The notes beneath the pieces were generated by a model. That model saw only the letters and a program-made list of their open reading frames with translations, made no database searches and was not told where the DNA came from. From contig DPJG01000033.1 of NCBI GenBank assembly GCA_003543135.1, forward strand, positions 1-50,122: DNA of 50,122 bases, read 5' to 3'. A program made the position numbers and the translations under genes. The stretch's first letter is position 1, and each line of letters starts with the position of its first letter. Below, one piece after another: positions 34,931 through 44,596 of the stretch. The stretch is from Rheinheimera sp. Its GTDB lineage: Bacteria > Pseudomonadota > Gammaproteobacteria > Enterobacterales > Alteromonadaceae.

Positions 34931-36306
34931 TCAGCTTAACAATGTCTGAAATTGCCAGCGCCACCCAGGGGCGTCTGGTCGGTGCTGATATCAGCATCAA
35001 ACAGGTCAGTACCGACAGCCGCAATATCAGTGCGGGTGATTTATTTATTGCGCTCAAAGGCCCGAACTTTGATGGCCATCAGTTTATCAGCGACGTGGTG
35101 CAGCAAGGCGCAGTGGCTGTGGTGGTGGAACAAGCTCAGCCACAATGCACTGTGCCTCAGCTGGTGGTGGCTGATACCAAACTGGCGCTGGGCGCGCTTG
35201 GTGCTCTGGTTAAAGCAAAATTATCTTTAAAATCAGTGGCTGTTACCGGCAGTGTTGGCAAAACCACAGTCAAAGAAATGATGGCGGCTATTTTGTCGCG
35301 TATTGGCAATGTATTGGCTACAGCCGGCAATTTTAATAATGAAATTGGTGTGCCGTTAACGCTGCTGCGGTTAGAACCTCAGCATAACTATGCCGTGATG
35401 GAACTGGGTGCCAATCATCTGGGTGAAATTGCCTACACCACCTCTTTGGTCAAACCCGATGTGGCGATGATCACCAATGTGGGTGCCGCTCATCTGGAAG
35501 GTTTTGGTGATTTATTTGGGGTGGCCCGCGCCAAAGGTGAAATTTACACAGGTTTAAGCGAACAGGGCCTGGCCATAGTGCCGCTGGACAGTGAATTCCA
35601 CAGTTATTGGTTACAGCGCTTAACTCATCTGCGGGTACAGACCTTTAGTGCAGAGCAAGTTGCTGATTTTTATGCTGAAAACATAGTGCTCGACAGCAAT
35701 GGTTGTGCCGGTTTTACCATGCATACCCCCAATGGTCAGTGTTTTATTCAGCTGGTATTGCCTGGCCGTCACAATGTGGCCAATGCACTGGCCGCTGCTG
35801 CAGCCACCCTGGGTTTAGGCGCCAGCCTGACCGACGTACAGCTGGGTTTAGCTGCGATGAAGCCGGTAAAAGGCCGGATTAATGTGAATCAGCCACGTCC
35901 TGGCCTGCGTATTATCGATGATACCTACAACGCCAATTCAGAGTCGGTCAAAGCTGCCACGGATTTATTGGCTTCTTATGCCGGTACCCGCATTTTAGTG
36001 TTGGGGGATATGGGTGAGCTTGGCCCTGATGCCCGTTTGTACCACGAAGAAGTGGGCGCTTATGCCAAACAGGCCGGCATTAATCACTTATTTACGCTGG
36101 GTGTGCTGTCACAAAACGCCAGTGAATTATTCCATGCCCAGGGTGCTCATTTCAGCTCGCGTTCACAGCTGGTGGCTAAACTGGCGCCGTTTTTAACAGG
36201 CACAGCGGAAGTGTCCATTCTGGTGAAAGGCTCGCGCAGTGCCCGGATGGAGTTGGTTGTGCAGGACTTGCTAGAAAGATGTCAGCAGGAGACAGACGCA
36301 TGTTAG
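34927..36306 (+). CDS. murF: UDP-MurNAc-tripeptide D-Ala-D-Ala ligase
   Basis: 459 residues from ATG 34927 (ATGA overlap with murE; GGAG at 34915-34918). It joins D-Ala-D-Ala to the tripeptide, giving the pentapeptide. ATP site [15 protein letters not shown]; also [40 protein letters not shown] and [10 protein letters not shown]. No ddl gene lies in this cluster, so its D-Ala-D-Ala must come from a ligase encoded elsewhere. It overlaps mraY by 7 bp. Confidence 0.97.
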   Translation: MISLTMSEIASATQGRLVGADISIKQVSTDSRNISAGDLFIALKGPNFDGHQFISDVVQQGAVAVVVEQAQPQCTVPQLVVADTKLALGALGALVKAKLSLKSVAVTGSVGKTTVKEMMAAILSRIGNVLATAGNFNNEIGVPLTLLRLEPQHNYAVMELGANHLGEIAYTTSLVKPDVAMITNVGAAHLEGFGDLFGVARAKGEIYTGLSEQGLAIVPLDSEFHSYWLQRLTHLRVQTFSAEQVADFYAENIVLDSNGCAGFTMHTPNGQCFIQLVLPGRHNVANALAAAAATLGLGASLTDVQLGLAAMKPVKGRINVNQPRPGLRIIDDTYNANSESVKAATDLLASYAGTRILVLGDMGELGPDARLYHEEVGAYAKQAGINHLFTLGVLSQNASELFHAQGAHFSSRSQLVAKLAPFLTGTAEVSILVKGSRSARMELVVQDLLERCQQETDAC

Positions 36307-37382
36307 TGTGGTTAGCCGAATTTCTTACCCAATATGTGAATGCATTTAACGTATTCAGTTATCTGACATTCCGCTCTATTTTGGGCGTGTTAACCGCCTT
36401 ATTGCTCAGCCTGTATTTTGGCCCCAAGCTGATTGCTGCTTTGCAAAAACTGCAGATTGGTCAGACAGTGCGTGATGATGGCCCACAAAGCCATTTTTCA
36501 AAAAAAGGCACGCCAACTATGGGCGGTTTGCTGATTTTAGGCTCCATCGCTATCAGCACTCTGCTCTGGGCAGACTTATCCAATAAATACGTTTGGGTGG
36601 TGTTGTTTGTGCTGGTCAGCTACGGCTGGATTGGTTTTATTGACGACTACCGCAAAGTCATTCGTAAAGACCCAAAAGGCCTGATCGCGCGCTGGAAATA
36701 TTTCTGGCAATCGGTGTTTGCTATTGCCACTGCATTTTTCCTGTATGCCACAGCAGAAAGACCGGCTGAAACCAGTCTGGTGGTGCCTTTTATCAAAGAT
36801 GTGCTGCCACAGCTCGGTTTGTTCTTCTTAATCACGACTTATTTTGTGATGGTTGGTTTTAGTAACGCTGTGAACCTGACCGATGGTTTAGACGGCCTGG
36901 CCATAGTGCCCACTATTATGGTGGCCATGGCTTTTGCCATTATTGCTTATGTCAGTGGCAACGTGGTGTTTGCCAACTATCTGCATATTCCGCATCTGCC
37001 ACTAACTTCAGAGCTGGTGGTGGTGTGCGCCAGCATTATTGGCGCAGGCTTGGGCTTCCTCTGGTTTAACACTTATCCGGCTCAGGTGTTTATGGGCGAC
37101 GTGGGTTCTTTAGCGCTGGGCGCCATTTTGGGTGTGATAGCGGTGTTGGTGCGTCAGGAAATAGTGCTGATCATCATGGGCGGCATTTTTGTCATCGAAA
37201 CCATGTCAGTGATTTTGCAGGTGGGTTCTTACAAACTGCGTGGTCAGCGCATTTTCCGCATGGCGCCTATTCACCACCATTATGAACTCAAAGGCTGGCC
37301 TGAGCCGCGCGTGATAGTCCGGTTCTGGATCCTGTCGATTATTTTTGTGTTGATTGGTCTTGCGACCTTAAAACTGCGTTAA
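36300..37382 (+). CDS. mraY: Phospho-MurNAc-pentapeptide transferase (lipid I synthase)
   Basis: 360 residues from ATG 36300, the same length as the E. coli enzyme; AGGAG (36287-36291) decides the start. About ten membrane helices. It links the MurNAc-pentapeptide to undecaprenyl phosphate. Conserved parts are [11 protein letters not shown], the Asp pair in [38 protein letters not shown] and [16 protein letters not shown] with the His cluster. Confidence 0.98.
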   Translation: MLVWLAEFLTQYVNAFNVFSYLTFRSILGVLTALLLSLYFGPKLIAALQKLQIGQTVRDDGPQSHFSKKGTPTMGGLLILGSIAISTLLWADLSNKYVWVVLFVLVSYGWIGFIDDYRKVIRKDPKGLIARWKYFWQSVFAIATAFFLYATAERPAETSLVVPFIKDVLPQLGLFFLITTYFVMVGFSNAVNLTDGLDGLAIVPTIMVAMAFAIIAYVSGNVVFANYLHIPHLPLTSELVVVCASIIGAGLGFLWFNTYPAQVFMGDVGSLALGAILGVIAVLVRQEIVLIIMGGIFVIETMSVILQVGSYKLRGQRIFRMAPIHHHYELKGWPEPRVIVRFWILSIIFVLIGLATLKLR

Positions 37383-37395
37383 GCGGGTGAAATGA

Positions 37396-38739
37396 ATGAA
37401 TAAATTGTTTCAGGGCAAAAAAGTGGCTGTGCTTGGACTGGGTGTTTCCGGCCTGGCCACTGTGCGCTTTTTGCTGAAACAAGGGGTAAAACCCACGCTG
37501 ATGGATACCAGACTTAAAGTCAGTGGTTTGGATGCCATAGCGCCGGAAAAAGTTGACGGTATTTATCTGGGCGAATTAGACGCCAACCGGTTGGCCCAAA
37601 TGGATGTGATTCTGGTCAGCCCTGGCCTTGACACCAATCATCCGGCCATTCGTTTTGCCCAAAAGCAAGGCACTGTGCTGATGGGCGATGTGGAGCTGTT
37701 TGCGCTTTGCCTGAATGCACAGGCGCAGCCGCCTGCAGTGGTGGGGATTACCGGCTCCAATGGTAAATCGACAGTCACCACCTTAGTGGCACATATGCTC
37801 AGCTGCAGCGGTATTAAAGCCATAGCTGCCGGCAATATCGGGCTTGCGGTATTGGATGCACTGCAGGAAAACGAAGTGCAGGTTTATGTGCTGGAACTGT
37901 CGAGTTTTCAGCTCGACACCACCTATAGCCTGAAGCTCAAAGCGGCCTGCAATTTAAACGTCACTGAAGATCATTTAGACCGTCACGGCACTATGGCCGC
38001 TTATGCCGCCGCCAAACAACGCATTTTTCAGCATGCAGAGCTTGCGGTGTACAACACCGATGATGTGCTGACTAAACCTGTGCAACAGGTACCGGCAGAA
38101 ATCGCTATCAGCCTCAATGGCGGTGATTATGCTGTGGTGCAACATCAGGGAGAGAGCTGGTTGCAGGTGGCTGGTGCACCTTTATTAAAATTAACTGAGA
38201 TGTCTTTGGTTGGCCGGCATAACCAGTTTAATGCCTTGTCGGCTGCGGCTGTGGCGCTGGCCGCAGGTGCCAGCCGTGAAGGTTTAGTGCAGGCACTGAA
38301 AACCTATCAGGCGCTGCCACATCGCTGTGCCCTGGTGGCTAACCATCACGGTGTGCGCTTTATCAATGACTCCAAAGCCACCAATGTGGGTGCAACCCTG
38401 GCTGCTATTGCCGGTTTACGTGCTGAAGTTTCCGGCAAACTGATTCTTATTGCCGGTGGGGATGGCAAAGGGGCTGACTTTACTGAGTTAGCTTCGGTGT
38501 TACAGCAACAGGTTGACCTGGTCATCACCCTGGGCAAAGACGGCCCGGCCATTGCTGCTTTAGTACCTGGTGCTGTACAGGTGGCGGATTTAACCGCCGC
38601 AGTCAAATATGCCGCGTCTAAGGCGACAGCCGGCGATCTGGTGTTGTTATCACCAGCCTGTGCCAGTCTGGATATGTTTAAAAACTATGAAGAACGTGGC
38701 CGCTTGTTTAGCGACGCTGTGCAGAGGGTGCTGGCATGA
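37396..38739 (+). CDS. murD: UDP-MurNAc-L-Ala:D-Glu ligase
   Basis: 447 residues. It adds D-Glu to UDP-MurNAc-L-Ala. An N-terminal Rossmann motif (VAVLGLGVSGLATVRFL) is followed by the ATP site GITGSNGKSTVTTLV, LELSSFQLDTT, NVTEDHLDRHG and, in the third domain, FINDSKATNVGA, LIAGGDGKGADF and LSPACASLDMFKNYEERG. GGGTGA precedes the ATG. Overlaps ftsW by ATGA. Confidence 0.98.
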   Translation: MNKLFQGKKVAVLGLGVSGLATVRFLLKQGVKPTLMDTRLKVSGLDAIAPEKVDGIYLGELDANRLAQMDVILVSPGLDTNHPAIRFAQKQGTVLMGDVELFALCLNAQAQPPAVVGITGSNGKSTVTTLVAHMLSCSGIKAIAAGNIGLAVLDALQENEVQVYVLELSSFQLDTTYSLKLKAACNLNVTEDHLDRHGTMAAYAAAKQRIFQHAELAVYNTDDVLTKPVQQVPAEIAISLNGGDYAVVQHQGESWLQVAGAPLLKLTEMSLVGRHNQFNALSAAAVALAAGASREGLVQALKTYQALPHRCALVANHHGVRFINDSKATNVGATLAAIAGLRAEVSGKLILIAGGDGKGADFTELASVLQQQVDLVITLGKDGPAIAALVPGAVQVADLTAAVKYAASKATAGDLVLLSPACASLDMFKNYEERGRLFSDAVQRVLA

Positions 38740-39935
38740 AACAACTGGCACTGAACTGGATGAATAAGGCCACAGATGATCTGGCGAGCTGGTGGCAAGC
38801 TGAAGATGGCGCCAGCTACGACAGATTTTTCTTTACGCTGATGATTTTGTTGTTGTGTGTTGGTTTTGTCATGGTGACCAGCGCTTCAGTCCCTGTGGCT
38901 GAGCGTTTGTTTGATAACCCGATGCATTACAGCATCCGGCATTTAATCTACGTGATGATAGGTTTATGTCTGGCTTATGTGGTGTTGAATGTGCCTATAG
39001 CCTGGTGGCATAACACTAACTTATTGTTGCTGGTGTTTGGCTTGCTTGGTTTGTTGGCGGTGCTGGCAGTAGGCCGGAACGTCAACGGCAGTACCCGCTG
39101 GTTATATCTGGGGCCTATTGGTATTCAAACAGCTGAGCCTGCCAAGTTATTCTTTTTTGTCTATTTATCCAGCTATCTGGTACGCCGCCATGACGAAGTA
39201 CGGGAAAACTTAAAAGGCTTTTTAAAACCCCTGATCATCCTGTTTGTGTTTGCGGTGCTACTGCTGATGCAGCCTGACTTAGGCACAGTGATCGTGATGT
39301 TTGGCACCGCTGTGGTGCTGTTGTTTCTGGCTGGCGCCAAGTTATGGCAGTTCTTTGGTCTGATTTTAACCGGCTTAATGTCGATAGCTGTGCTGATTGT
39401 GTACAGCGAATATCGTTGGCGCCGGGTGACATCCTTCCTCGACCCCTGGGCCGATCCTTTTGGCAGTGGTTATCAGTTAACCCAATCTTTAATGGCCTTT
39501 GGCCGTGGCGGCTGGACAGGCCAAGGCCTGGGTAACTCAGTACAAAAACTGGAATATCTGCCTGAAGCGCACACCGACTTTATTCTGGCGGTGATTGCCG
39601 AAGAAGCAGGTTTACTCGGTGTGCTGGCGGTGATGAGCCTGCTGTTTTTATTGTTGGTGCGCGCCTTATGGATAGGCAAAAGAGCTTTGCAAAAAGGCTT
39701 AAGTTTTCATGGTTTTCTGGCTTATGCGCTGGCGGTGTGGATTGGTTGCCAGACCTTTGTGAATGTCGGTGTCGCCACAGGTGTGTTACCGACCAAAGGT
39801 TTAACTTTGCCTTTTGTCAGCTCAGGCGGCAGTAGCCTGATTATGATGCTAATAGCTGCGGCTATTATTCTGCGGATAGATTTTGAAGTGCGCCTCAAAG
39901 GCAAACACGCTATTGCCGGAGGTCCGCATGATTAA
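38736..39935 (+). CDS. ftsW: Septal glycosyltransferase FtsW (SEDS)
   Basis: 399 residues with about ten membrane helices after a 28-residue cytoplasmic start. It polymerises septal glycan from lipid II with FtsI. SEDS marks are GRNVNGSTRWLYLGPIGIQTAEPAK, QPDLGTVIVMFG, the WADPFGSGYQLTQSLMAFGRGGWTGQGLGNS loop, LPEAHTDFILAVIAEEAG and PFVSSGGSSL. The length is close to E. coli (414). Its end overlaps murG by 8 bp. Confidence 0.98.
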   Translation: MKQLALNWMNKATDDLASWWQAEDGASYDRFFFTLMILLLCVGFVMVTSASVPVAERLFDNPMHYSIRHLIYVMIGLCLAYVVLNVPIAWWHNTNLLLLVFGLLGLLAVLAVGRNVNGSTRWLYLGPIGIQTAEPAKLFFFVYLSSYLVRRHDEVRENLKGFLKPLIILFVFAVLLLMQPDLGTVIVMFGTAVVLLFLAGAKLWQFFGLILTGLMSIAVLIVYSEYRWRRVTSFLDPWADPFGSGYQLTQSLMAFGRGGWTGQGLGNSVQKLEYLPEAHTDFILAVIAEEAGLLGVLAVMSLLFLLLVRALWIGKRALQKGLSFHGFLAYALAVWIGCQTFVNVGVATGVLPTKGLTLPFVSSGGSSLIMMLIAAAIILRIDFEVRLKGKHAIAGGPHD

Positions 39936-41013
39936 TACCATGCCGACAGTGCTTATTATGGCCGGTGGTACCGGCGGTCATATATTTCCGGCTCAGGCGG
40001 TGGCAAAACAGCTGCAGGCGCAAGGTTTTAGCATTCACTGGTTAGGCACTGCCGATCGGATGGAAGCGAAGCTGGTGCCTTCTTTTGGTTTTCCGTTTCA
40101 TGCCATTGAAGTGGCGGGCCTTCGTGGCAAAGGCTGGCGTTCCTTGCTTAAAGCGCCAGTGATGTTATGGCGTTCCATCCGCCAGGCCAGGCAAGTGCTC
40201 AAACAAGTCAAACCTCAGCTGGTGCTCGGCTTTGGCGGTTATGCCAGTGGTCCTGGCGGGCTGGCGGCAAAACTGCAGGGCATTCCGCTGTTGATCCACG
40301 AGCAAAATGCCGTGGCTGGCACCACCAACAAGCTGCTGGCAAAAATTGCCAAAGCCGTGATGGTGGCCTTCCCCAGTGCCTTTCGTGGTCAGAAAAACCG
40401 CTATGTGTTGGGAAATCCGGTACGAAAAGAGCTGATTGCAGTAAAAACTGAGAATAATTTCAGTAAAGGCTTAAATATTTTGATCGTCGGTGGTAGTTTA
40501 GGCGCTAAGGCGCTGAATGATATTTTACCGGCGCAGCTGAAGCAGGTCGCGGCTTCTGGGCCTGTTCAGGTCCGGCATCAGACAGGCACTGCGATGTTAA
40601 CAGAGGTGCAACAAGCCTATGCTGATGCCCCTGAAAATTTAAGCGTACAAGTCACTGCTTTTATTGACAATATGGCTGATGCCTATCGCTGGGCCGACTT
40701 AGTGATTTGCCGGGCCGGTGCTTTAACTGTCAGTGAAGTGGCTTGTGCCGGTGTGGCAGCAGTATTTGTACCGCTGCCTTCAGCTATTGATGATCACCAG
40801 ACGGCAAATGCCAATTGGCTGGTGGAGCAGGGTGCGGCTTTATTATGGCCGCAACGTGATTTAAACAATAAAAATTTAGTGTCGCTGCTGCAAAGCTGGC
40901 TGAAAGATAAAACGCCACTTGCGCACATGGCACATCAGGCACGTGCTTGTGCCATCGACGATGCGACTGATCAGGTCGTTGCAGTTTGTCGACTCGTGAT
41001 AGGTATGAAATAA
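39928..41013 (+). CDS. murG: Lipid II synthase (GlcNAc transferase)
   Basis: 361 residues from ATG 39928, chosen because GGAGG (39918-39922) lies 5 bp upstream; a longer frame inside ftsW is ignored. It adds GlcNAc to lipid I on the inner face of the membrane. GT-B marks are [62 protein letters not shown] and [14 protein letters not shown]. Confidence 0.98.
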   Translation: MINTMPTVLIMAGGTGGHIFPAQAVAKQLQAQGFSIHWLGTADRMEAKLVPSFGFPFHAIEVAGLRGKGWRSLLKAPVMLWRSIRQARQVLKQVKPQLVLGFGGYASGPGGLAAKLQGIPLLIHEQNAVAGTTNKLLAKIAKAVMVAFPSAFRGQKNRYVLGNPVRKELIAVKTENNFSKGLNILIVGGSLGAKALNDILPAQLKQVAASGPVQVRHQTGTAMLTEVQQAYADAPENLSVQVTAFIDNMADAYRWADLVICRAGALTVSEVACAGVAAVFVPLPSAIDDHQTANANWLVEQGAALLWPQRDLNNKNLVSLLQSWLKDKTPLAHMAHQARACAIDDATDQVVAVCRLVIGMK

Positions 41014-41014
41014 C

Positions 41015-42472
41015 ATGAATACAATAACCAGGCCCCAGGAAAAAATTGCCATGCGCCGTGTTGAGCGTATCCACTTTGTTGGTATTGGCGGGGCTGGCAT
41101 GGGCGGCATTGCCGAAGTGCTGCTAAACGAAGGTTACAAAGTCTCTGGCTCAGATTTGGGCCCAAATGCTGTGGTTGATCGCTTAACCTCTCTGGGCGCT
41201 GAAATTTGTTTTGGCCATGCCGCTGACAATATCAAAGGTGCGTCAGTGGTGGTGGTATCCAGCGCCATTAAAGCCGACAATCCTGAAGTGGCGGCTGCAC
41301 TGGAGCAACGTATTCCGGTGGTGCGCCGCGCCCAGATGCTGGCTGAGCTGATGCGTTTTCGCCATGGCATTGCTATTGCCGGTACGCACGGCAAAACCAC
41401 CACCACCAGCCTGGTGGCTTCTATTTTTGCCGAAGCCAAAGCAGATCCAACTTTTGTGATTGGCGGTTTACTCAATTCTGCCGGTACCAATGCCCGTTTA
41501 GGTTCAGGCCGGTATTTAATAGCCGAAGCGGACGAAAGTGACGCTTCTTTCCTGCATTTACAGCCAATGGCCGCGATCATCACCAATATCGAACCTGATC
41601 ATATGGAAACTTATCAGGGCGATTTTGACAAAATGAAGGCCACTTACCTCGAATTCTGTCACAACCTGCCGTTTTACGGTGTAGCCGTGGTTTGTATCGA
41701 TGACCCTGTGGTGCGTGAACTGATTCCTGCGATTGGCCGCACTGTGCTGACTTACGGTTTTAGCGATGACGCTGACTACCGCGTCAGCGATTTCAGCCAA
41801 TCCGGTACCCAAAGCCGTTTTCACATTACCGACCCTGCCGGTAACAGCAGAGCTGTCACATTAAATCTGGCCGGACGACACAATGCGCTCAACGCCACCG
41901 CCGCTTTTGCCATAGCAACAGACGAAGGGGTGGATGAAGCTGCAGTATTGGCTGCTTTTGCCAAATTTGAAGGTATTGGCCGGCGTTTTCAGCAATATGG
42001 TGAATTTGATACCGGCCGCGGCAAGGTATTACTGGTCGATGACTATGGTCATCACCCAACTGAAGTAGCGGCCACAGTGGCGGCGGTACGCAATGCCTGG
42101 CCAGGCCGGCGTCTGGTGATGGCTTATCAGCCGCACCGTTATACCCGCACCCGCGACTTATACGAAGATTTTGCCAGGGTATTGTCCACAGTCGACACCC
42201 TGCTGCTGCTGGAAGTGTACAGCGCAGGTGAAGCCCCTATTGCCGGGGCTGACAGCCGCAGTTTATGCCGCAGCATCAGAGCCCGTGGTCAGCTGGATCC
42301 GATTTATGTGGCGCAGCCTGGCGATTTAGCCGGAGCTCTGGCTGATGTACTGCAGGACGGTGATGTGCTGTTAACCCAGGGCGCCGGCAATATAGGTGCA
42401 CTGGCCAAACAGCTGGCAGCGGCAGAGTTGCAAATCAGCCAGCTGAAGGCTGAAGCTTTGCATGAACACTAA
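41015..42472 (+). CDS. murC: UDP-MurNAc:L-Ala ligase
   Basis: 485 residues, one base after the murG stop. It adds L-Ala to UDP-MurNAc, the first stem residue. [18 protein letters not shown] (UDP-binding), [15 protein letters not shown] (ATP), [33 protein letters not shown] and [12 protein letters not shown] are family signatures. The start at 41015 fits the E. coli N-terminal length. In E. coli ddlB follows; here ftsQ follows after 28 bp. Confidence 0.98.
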   Translation: MNTITRPQEKIAMRRVERIHFVGIGGAGMGGIAEVLLNEGYKVSGSDLGPNAVVDRLTSLGAEICFGHAADNIKGASVVVVSSAIKADNPEVAAALEQRIPVVRRAQMLAELMRFRHGIAIAGTHGKTTTTSLVASIFAEAKADPTFVIGGLLNSAGTNARLGSGRYLIAEADESDASFLHLQPMAAIITNIEPDHMETYQGDFDKMKATYLEFCHNLPFYGVAVVCIDDPVVRELIPAIGRTVLTYGFSDDADYRVSDFSQSGTQSRFHITDPAGNSRAVTLNLAGRHNALNATAAFAIATDEGVDEAAVLAAFAKFEGIGRRFQQYGEFDTGRGKVLLVDDYGHHPTEVAATVAAVRNAWPGRRLVMAYQPHRYTRTRDLYEDFARVLSTVDTLLLLEVYSAGEAPIAGADSRSLCRSIRARGQLDPIYVAQPGDLAGALADVLQDGDVLLTQGAGNIGALAKQLAAAELQISQLKAEALHEH

Positions 42473-42500
42473 ACAAAAACATTAAGGCAGGCGGACTCTG

Positions 42501-43265
42501 ATGACAGTTCTTCGCAGCAAACAAAAAACACCATACACCCCGGCTTTTGTCGGTGGTGTGTTGTTTTTTTTGCTGTCGCTGGCATTGGTTCTCTGGTTTG
42601 CCAGTCGTGTAGTGGTCTGGGTGCAGGACCAGCAAAATGCACCAATCCGGCAAGTGAAGTTGTATGGTGACTTTGGCCATATCCAACCAAAACAATTGCA
42701 TGGCAAGTTACAGCAGCAGTTTGTCGGGAATTTTTTTAAAGTGAACGTTGATCAGGTGCAGCAGTTCCTGCAGCAACAACCCTGGGTGTATCAGGTGGCC
42801 GTGCGCAAACAATGGCCTGGCACTTTGGTGGTTGTAGTGACGGAGCACAGCCCGGTGGCAGTGTGGAATAACGACTCTCTGCTGAATAAAAAAGGCGAGG
42901 TTTTTAAAGCGCCTATTGAGCAGCTGAACGCCAAACTGCCGCATCTGGCCGGCCCTAAGGGCAGCGAGCAGGATGCCCTGACCATGTTCGGTAATGTGCA
43001 GAGTTTATTAAAACTGCATCAGTTTGAAGCCAGTAAGTTAGCTGTTTCCGAGCGTTTTGCCTGGGAATTGCAGCTGAGCAATGGCATCGCATTAAAACTG
43101 GGGCGGGAAGATACATTAAAACGGGTACAACGTTTTATCGATTTGTACCCTGCAATCAGTAAACATAAAACCGAAGCAATTGAACAGGTTGACTTACGGT
43201 ATGACACAGGATTGGCGGTACGTTTTGCACCGCCGGCAGTACAACCAGAAAAGAGAAAAGCATGA
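42501..43265 (+). CDS. ftsQ: Cell division protein FtsQ
   Basis: 254 residues. A short cytoplasmic part and one membrane helix (about 16-36) lead to the POTRA domain (IRQVKLYGDFGHIQPKQLHGKL, VDQVQQFLQQQPWVYQVAVRKQWPGTLVVVVTEHSPVAVWN) and the beta domain that binds FtsL-FtsB (NGIALKLGREDTLKRVQRFIDLYP, IEQVDLRYDTGLAVRF). AGGCGGA precedes the ATG. Its TGA overlaps ftsA by ATGA. Confidence 0.96.
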   Translation: MTVLRSKQKTPYTPAFVGGVLFFLLSLALVLWFASRVVVWVQDQQNAPIRQVKLYGDFGHIQPKQLHGKLQQQFVGNFFKVNVDQVQQFLQQQPWVYQVAVRKQWPGTLVVVVTEHSPVAVWNNDSLLNKKGEVFKAPIEQLNAKLPHLAGPKGSEQDALTMFGNVQSLLKLHQFEASKLAVSERFAWELQLSNGIALKLGREDTLKRVQRFIDLYPAISKHKTEAIEQVDLRYDTGLAVRFAPPAVQPEKRKA

Positions 43266-44497
43266 CCAAGTCGTTGGATCGGGAACTGATCGTTGGTTTA
43301 GACATAGGCACTTCGCAGATCAAAGCCCTGGTGGGTGAGATCACTGCGGACGATCAGCTGAGTATTGTGGGTGTGGGGACTCATATTGCCCGGGGTATGG
43401 ATAAAGGTGGTGTCAACGACTTAAACCTGGTGGTGCAGGCTGTGCAGCGTGCTATTGATGAAGCTGAGCTGATGGCTGATTGCCGGGTGTCTTCAGTGTA
43501 TTTAGGCATTACCGGCAAACATATCCGCTGCCAGAACGAAAGTGGCATGGTGCCTATTAACGACACTGAAGTAACAGCAGAAGATGTGGCGAACGTGATT
43601 CACGCCGCCAAATCAGTGCCGATTTCGGCAGAGCGCCGGTTGTTGCACGTGTTGCCACAGGAATTTTCTGTGGATATGCAGGAAGGCATTAAAAGCCCGA
43701 TTGGTATGTCTGGTGTGCGGATGGAAGCCAAAGCCCACATCATCACCTGCGCCAACGATATGGCCAAAAACATTGAAAAATGTGTAGAGCGTTGTGGTTT
43801 ACAGGTTGATCAGCTGATATTCAGTTCCTTAGCGTCAAGCTACGCCGTGCTGACTGAAGATGAAAAAGAGCTGGGTGTTTGTGTGGTGGATATGGGCGGT
43901 GGCACTATCGACATCTCCATTTACACCAACGGTGCTTTGCGCCACACCGCAGTCATTCCGGTGGCTGGTAATCAGGTCACCAGCGATATTGCCAAAATTT
44001 TCCGCACGCCGATTGGCCATGCTGAAGACATCAAAATTCAGTACGCCTGTGCCCTGCGCAGTATGGTGGGTAAAGAAGAAAGTATTGAAGTGCCCAGTGT
44101 TGGCGGTCGCCCGGCGCGCAGTATGTCGCGTCATACTCTGGCCGAAGTGGTGGAGCCACGTTATCAGGAATTATTTGAACTGGTGCTGGAAGAAGTGCGC
44201 GCCAGCGGTCTGGAAGAGCAGATTGCCGCTGGTGTGGTGTTAACAGGTGGTACCGCCAAAATGGAAGGTGCTATTGAGTTTGCCGAAGATATTTTCCAGA
44301 TGCCGGTGCGGTTGGGCTATCCAACCAAAATTAAAGGTTTGGCAGAGTATGTACAGGATCCGGCCTACGCCAGCGTGGTTGGATTGTTGTTGTACGGCAA
44401 AGACGTGCGTCAGCAGCAGAAAAAAGCCGGCGCTGCACGGGAGTCCGTCGGTGGTTTAGTGCGCAAGATCACTAGCTGGTTTAAAGGCGAATTTTAA
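43262..44497 (+). CDS. ftsA: Cell division protein FtsA
   Basis: 411 residues, an actin-like ATPase that tethers FtsZ to the membrane. The start LIVGLDIGTSQIKALVGE holds the phosphate-1 loop; CVVDMGGGTIDISIY the phosphate-2 loop; VVLTGGTAKMEG the adenosine motif. The C-terminal amphipathic helix (VRKITSWFKGEF) is the membrane-targeting sequence. Normal length. A leader of 99 bp separates it from ftsZ. Confidence 0.98.
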   Translation: MTKSLDRELIVGLDIGTSQIKALVGEITADDQLSIVGVGTHIARGMDKGGVNDLNLVVQAVQRAIDEAELMADCRVSSVYLGITGKHIRCQNESGMVPINDTEVTAEDVANVIHAAKSVPISAERRLLHVLPQEFSVDMQEGIKSPIGMSGVRMEAKAHIITCANDMAKNIEKCVERCGLQVDQLIFSSLASSYAVLTEDEKELGVCVVDMGGGTIDISIYTNGALRHTAVIPVAGNQVTSDIAKIFRTPIGHAEDIKIQYACALRSMVGKEESIEVPSVGGRPARSMSRHTLAEVVEPRYQELFELVLEEVRASGLEEQIAAGVVLTGGTAKMEGAIEFAEDIFQMPVRLGYPTKIKGLAEYVQDPAYASVVGLLLYGKDVRQQQKKAGAARESVGGLVRKITSWFKGEF

Positions 44498-44510
44498 GAG
44501 AGAGAGCCCA

Positions 44511-44549
44511 ATGTTGTTGTGGTGCGAACGTCTGCAGTTCACAGCGTGA
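44511..44549 (+). CDS. Possible 12-codon leader peptide before ftsZ
   Basis: A short ORF encoding MLLWCERLQFTA follows a strong binding site, GAGAGAGAG 4 bp before its ATG, much like the ftsZ one (GGAGAGAGAG, 44584-44593). Its codons 3-5 lie in the left arm of a hairpin (44517-44558), and its TGA lies in the inner hairpin. Translation would open the structure. I infer this from layout only; conservation is untested. Confidence 0.3.
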   Translation: MLLWCERLQFTA

Positions 44550-44558
44550 ACACCACAA
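44517..44558 (+). promoter_or_regulatory. Two-part hairpin in the ftsZ leader
   Basis: The outer stem TTGTGGT (44517-44523) pairs with ACCACAA (44552-44558). The inner hairpin GTTCAC-AGC-GTGAAC occupies 44537-44551 and stacks directly on the right arm. GAAC (44526-44529) could instead pair with GTTC (44537-44540), giving an alternative form. No T-run follows, so it would control translation or stability rather than end transcription. Confidence 0.5.
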
Positions 44559-44596
44559 GAATGGCGGGATAAGCGTATAAAAACGGAGAGAGAGCT

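Noticed and set aside
44535-44558. Intrinsic terminator between ftsA and ftsZ
   Set aside because: The hairpin lacks a T-run and the genes are normally co-expressed; a leader structure fits better.
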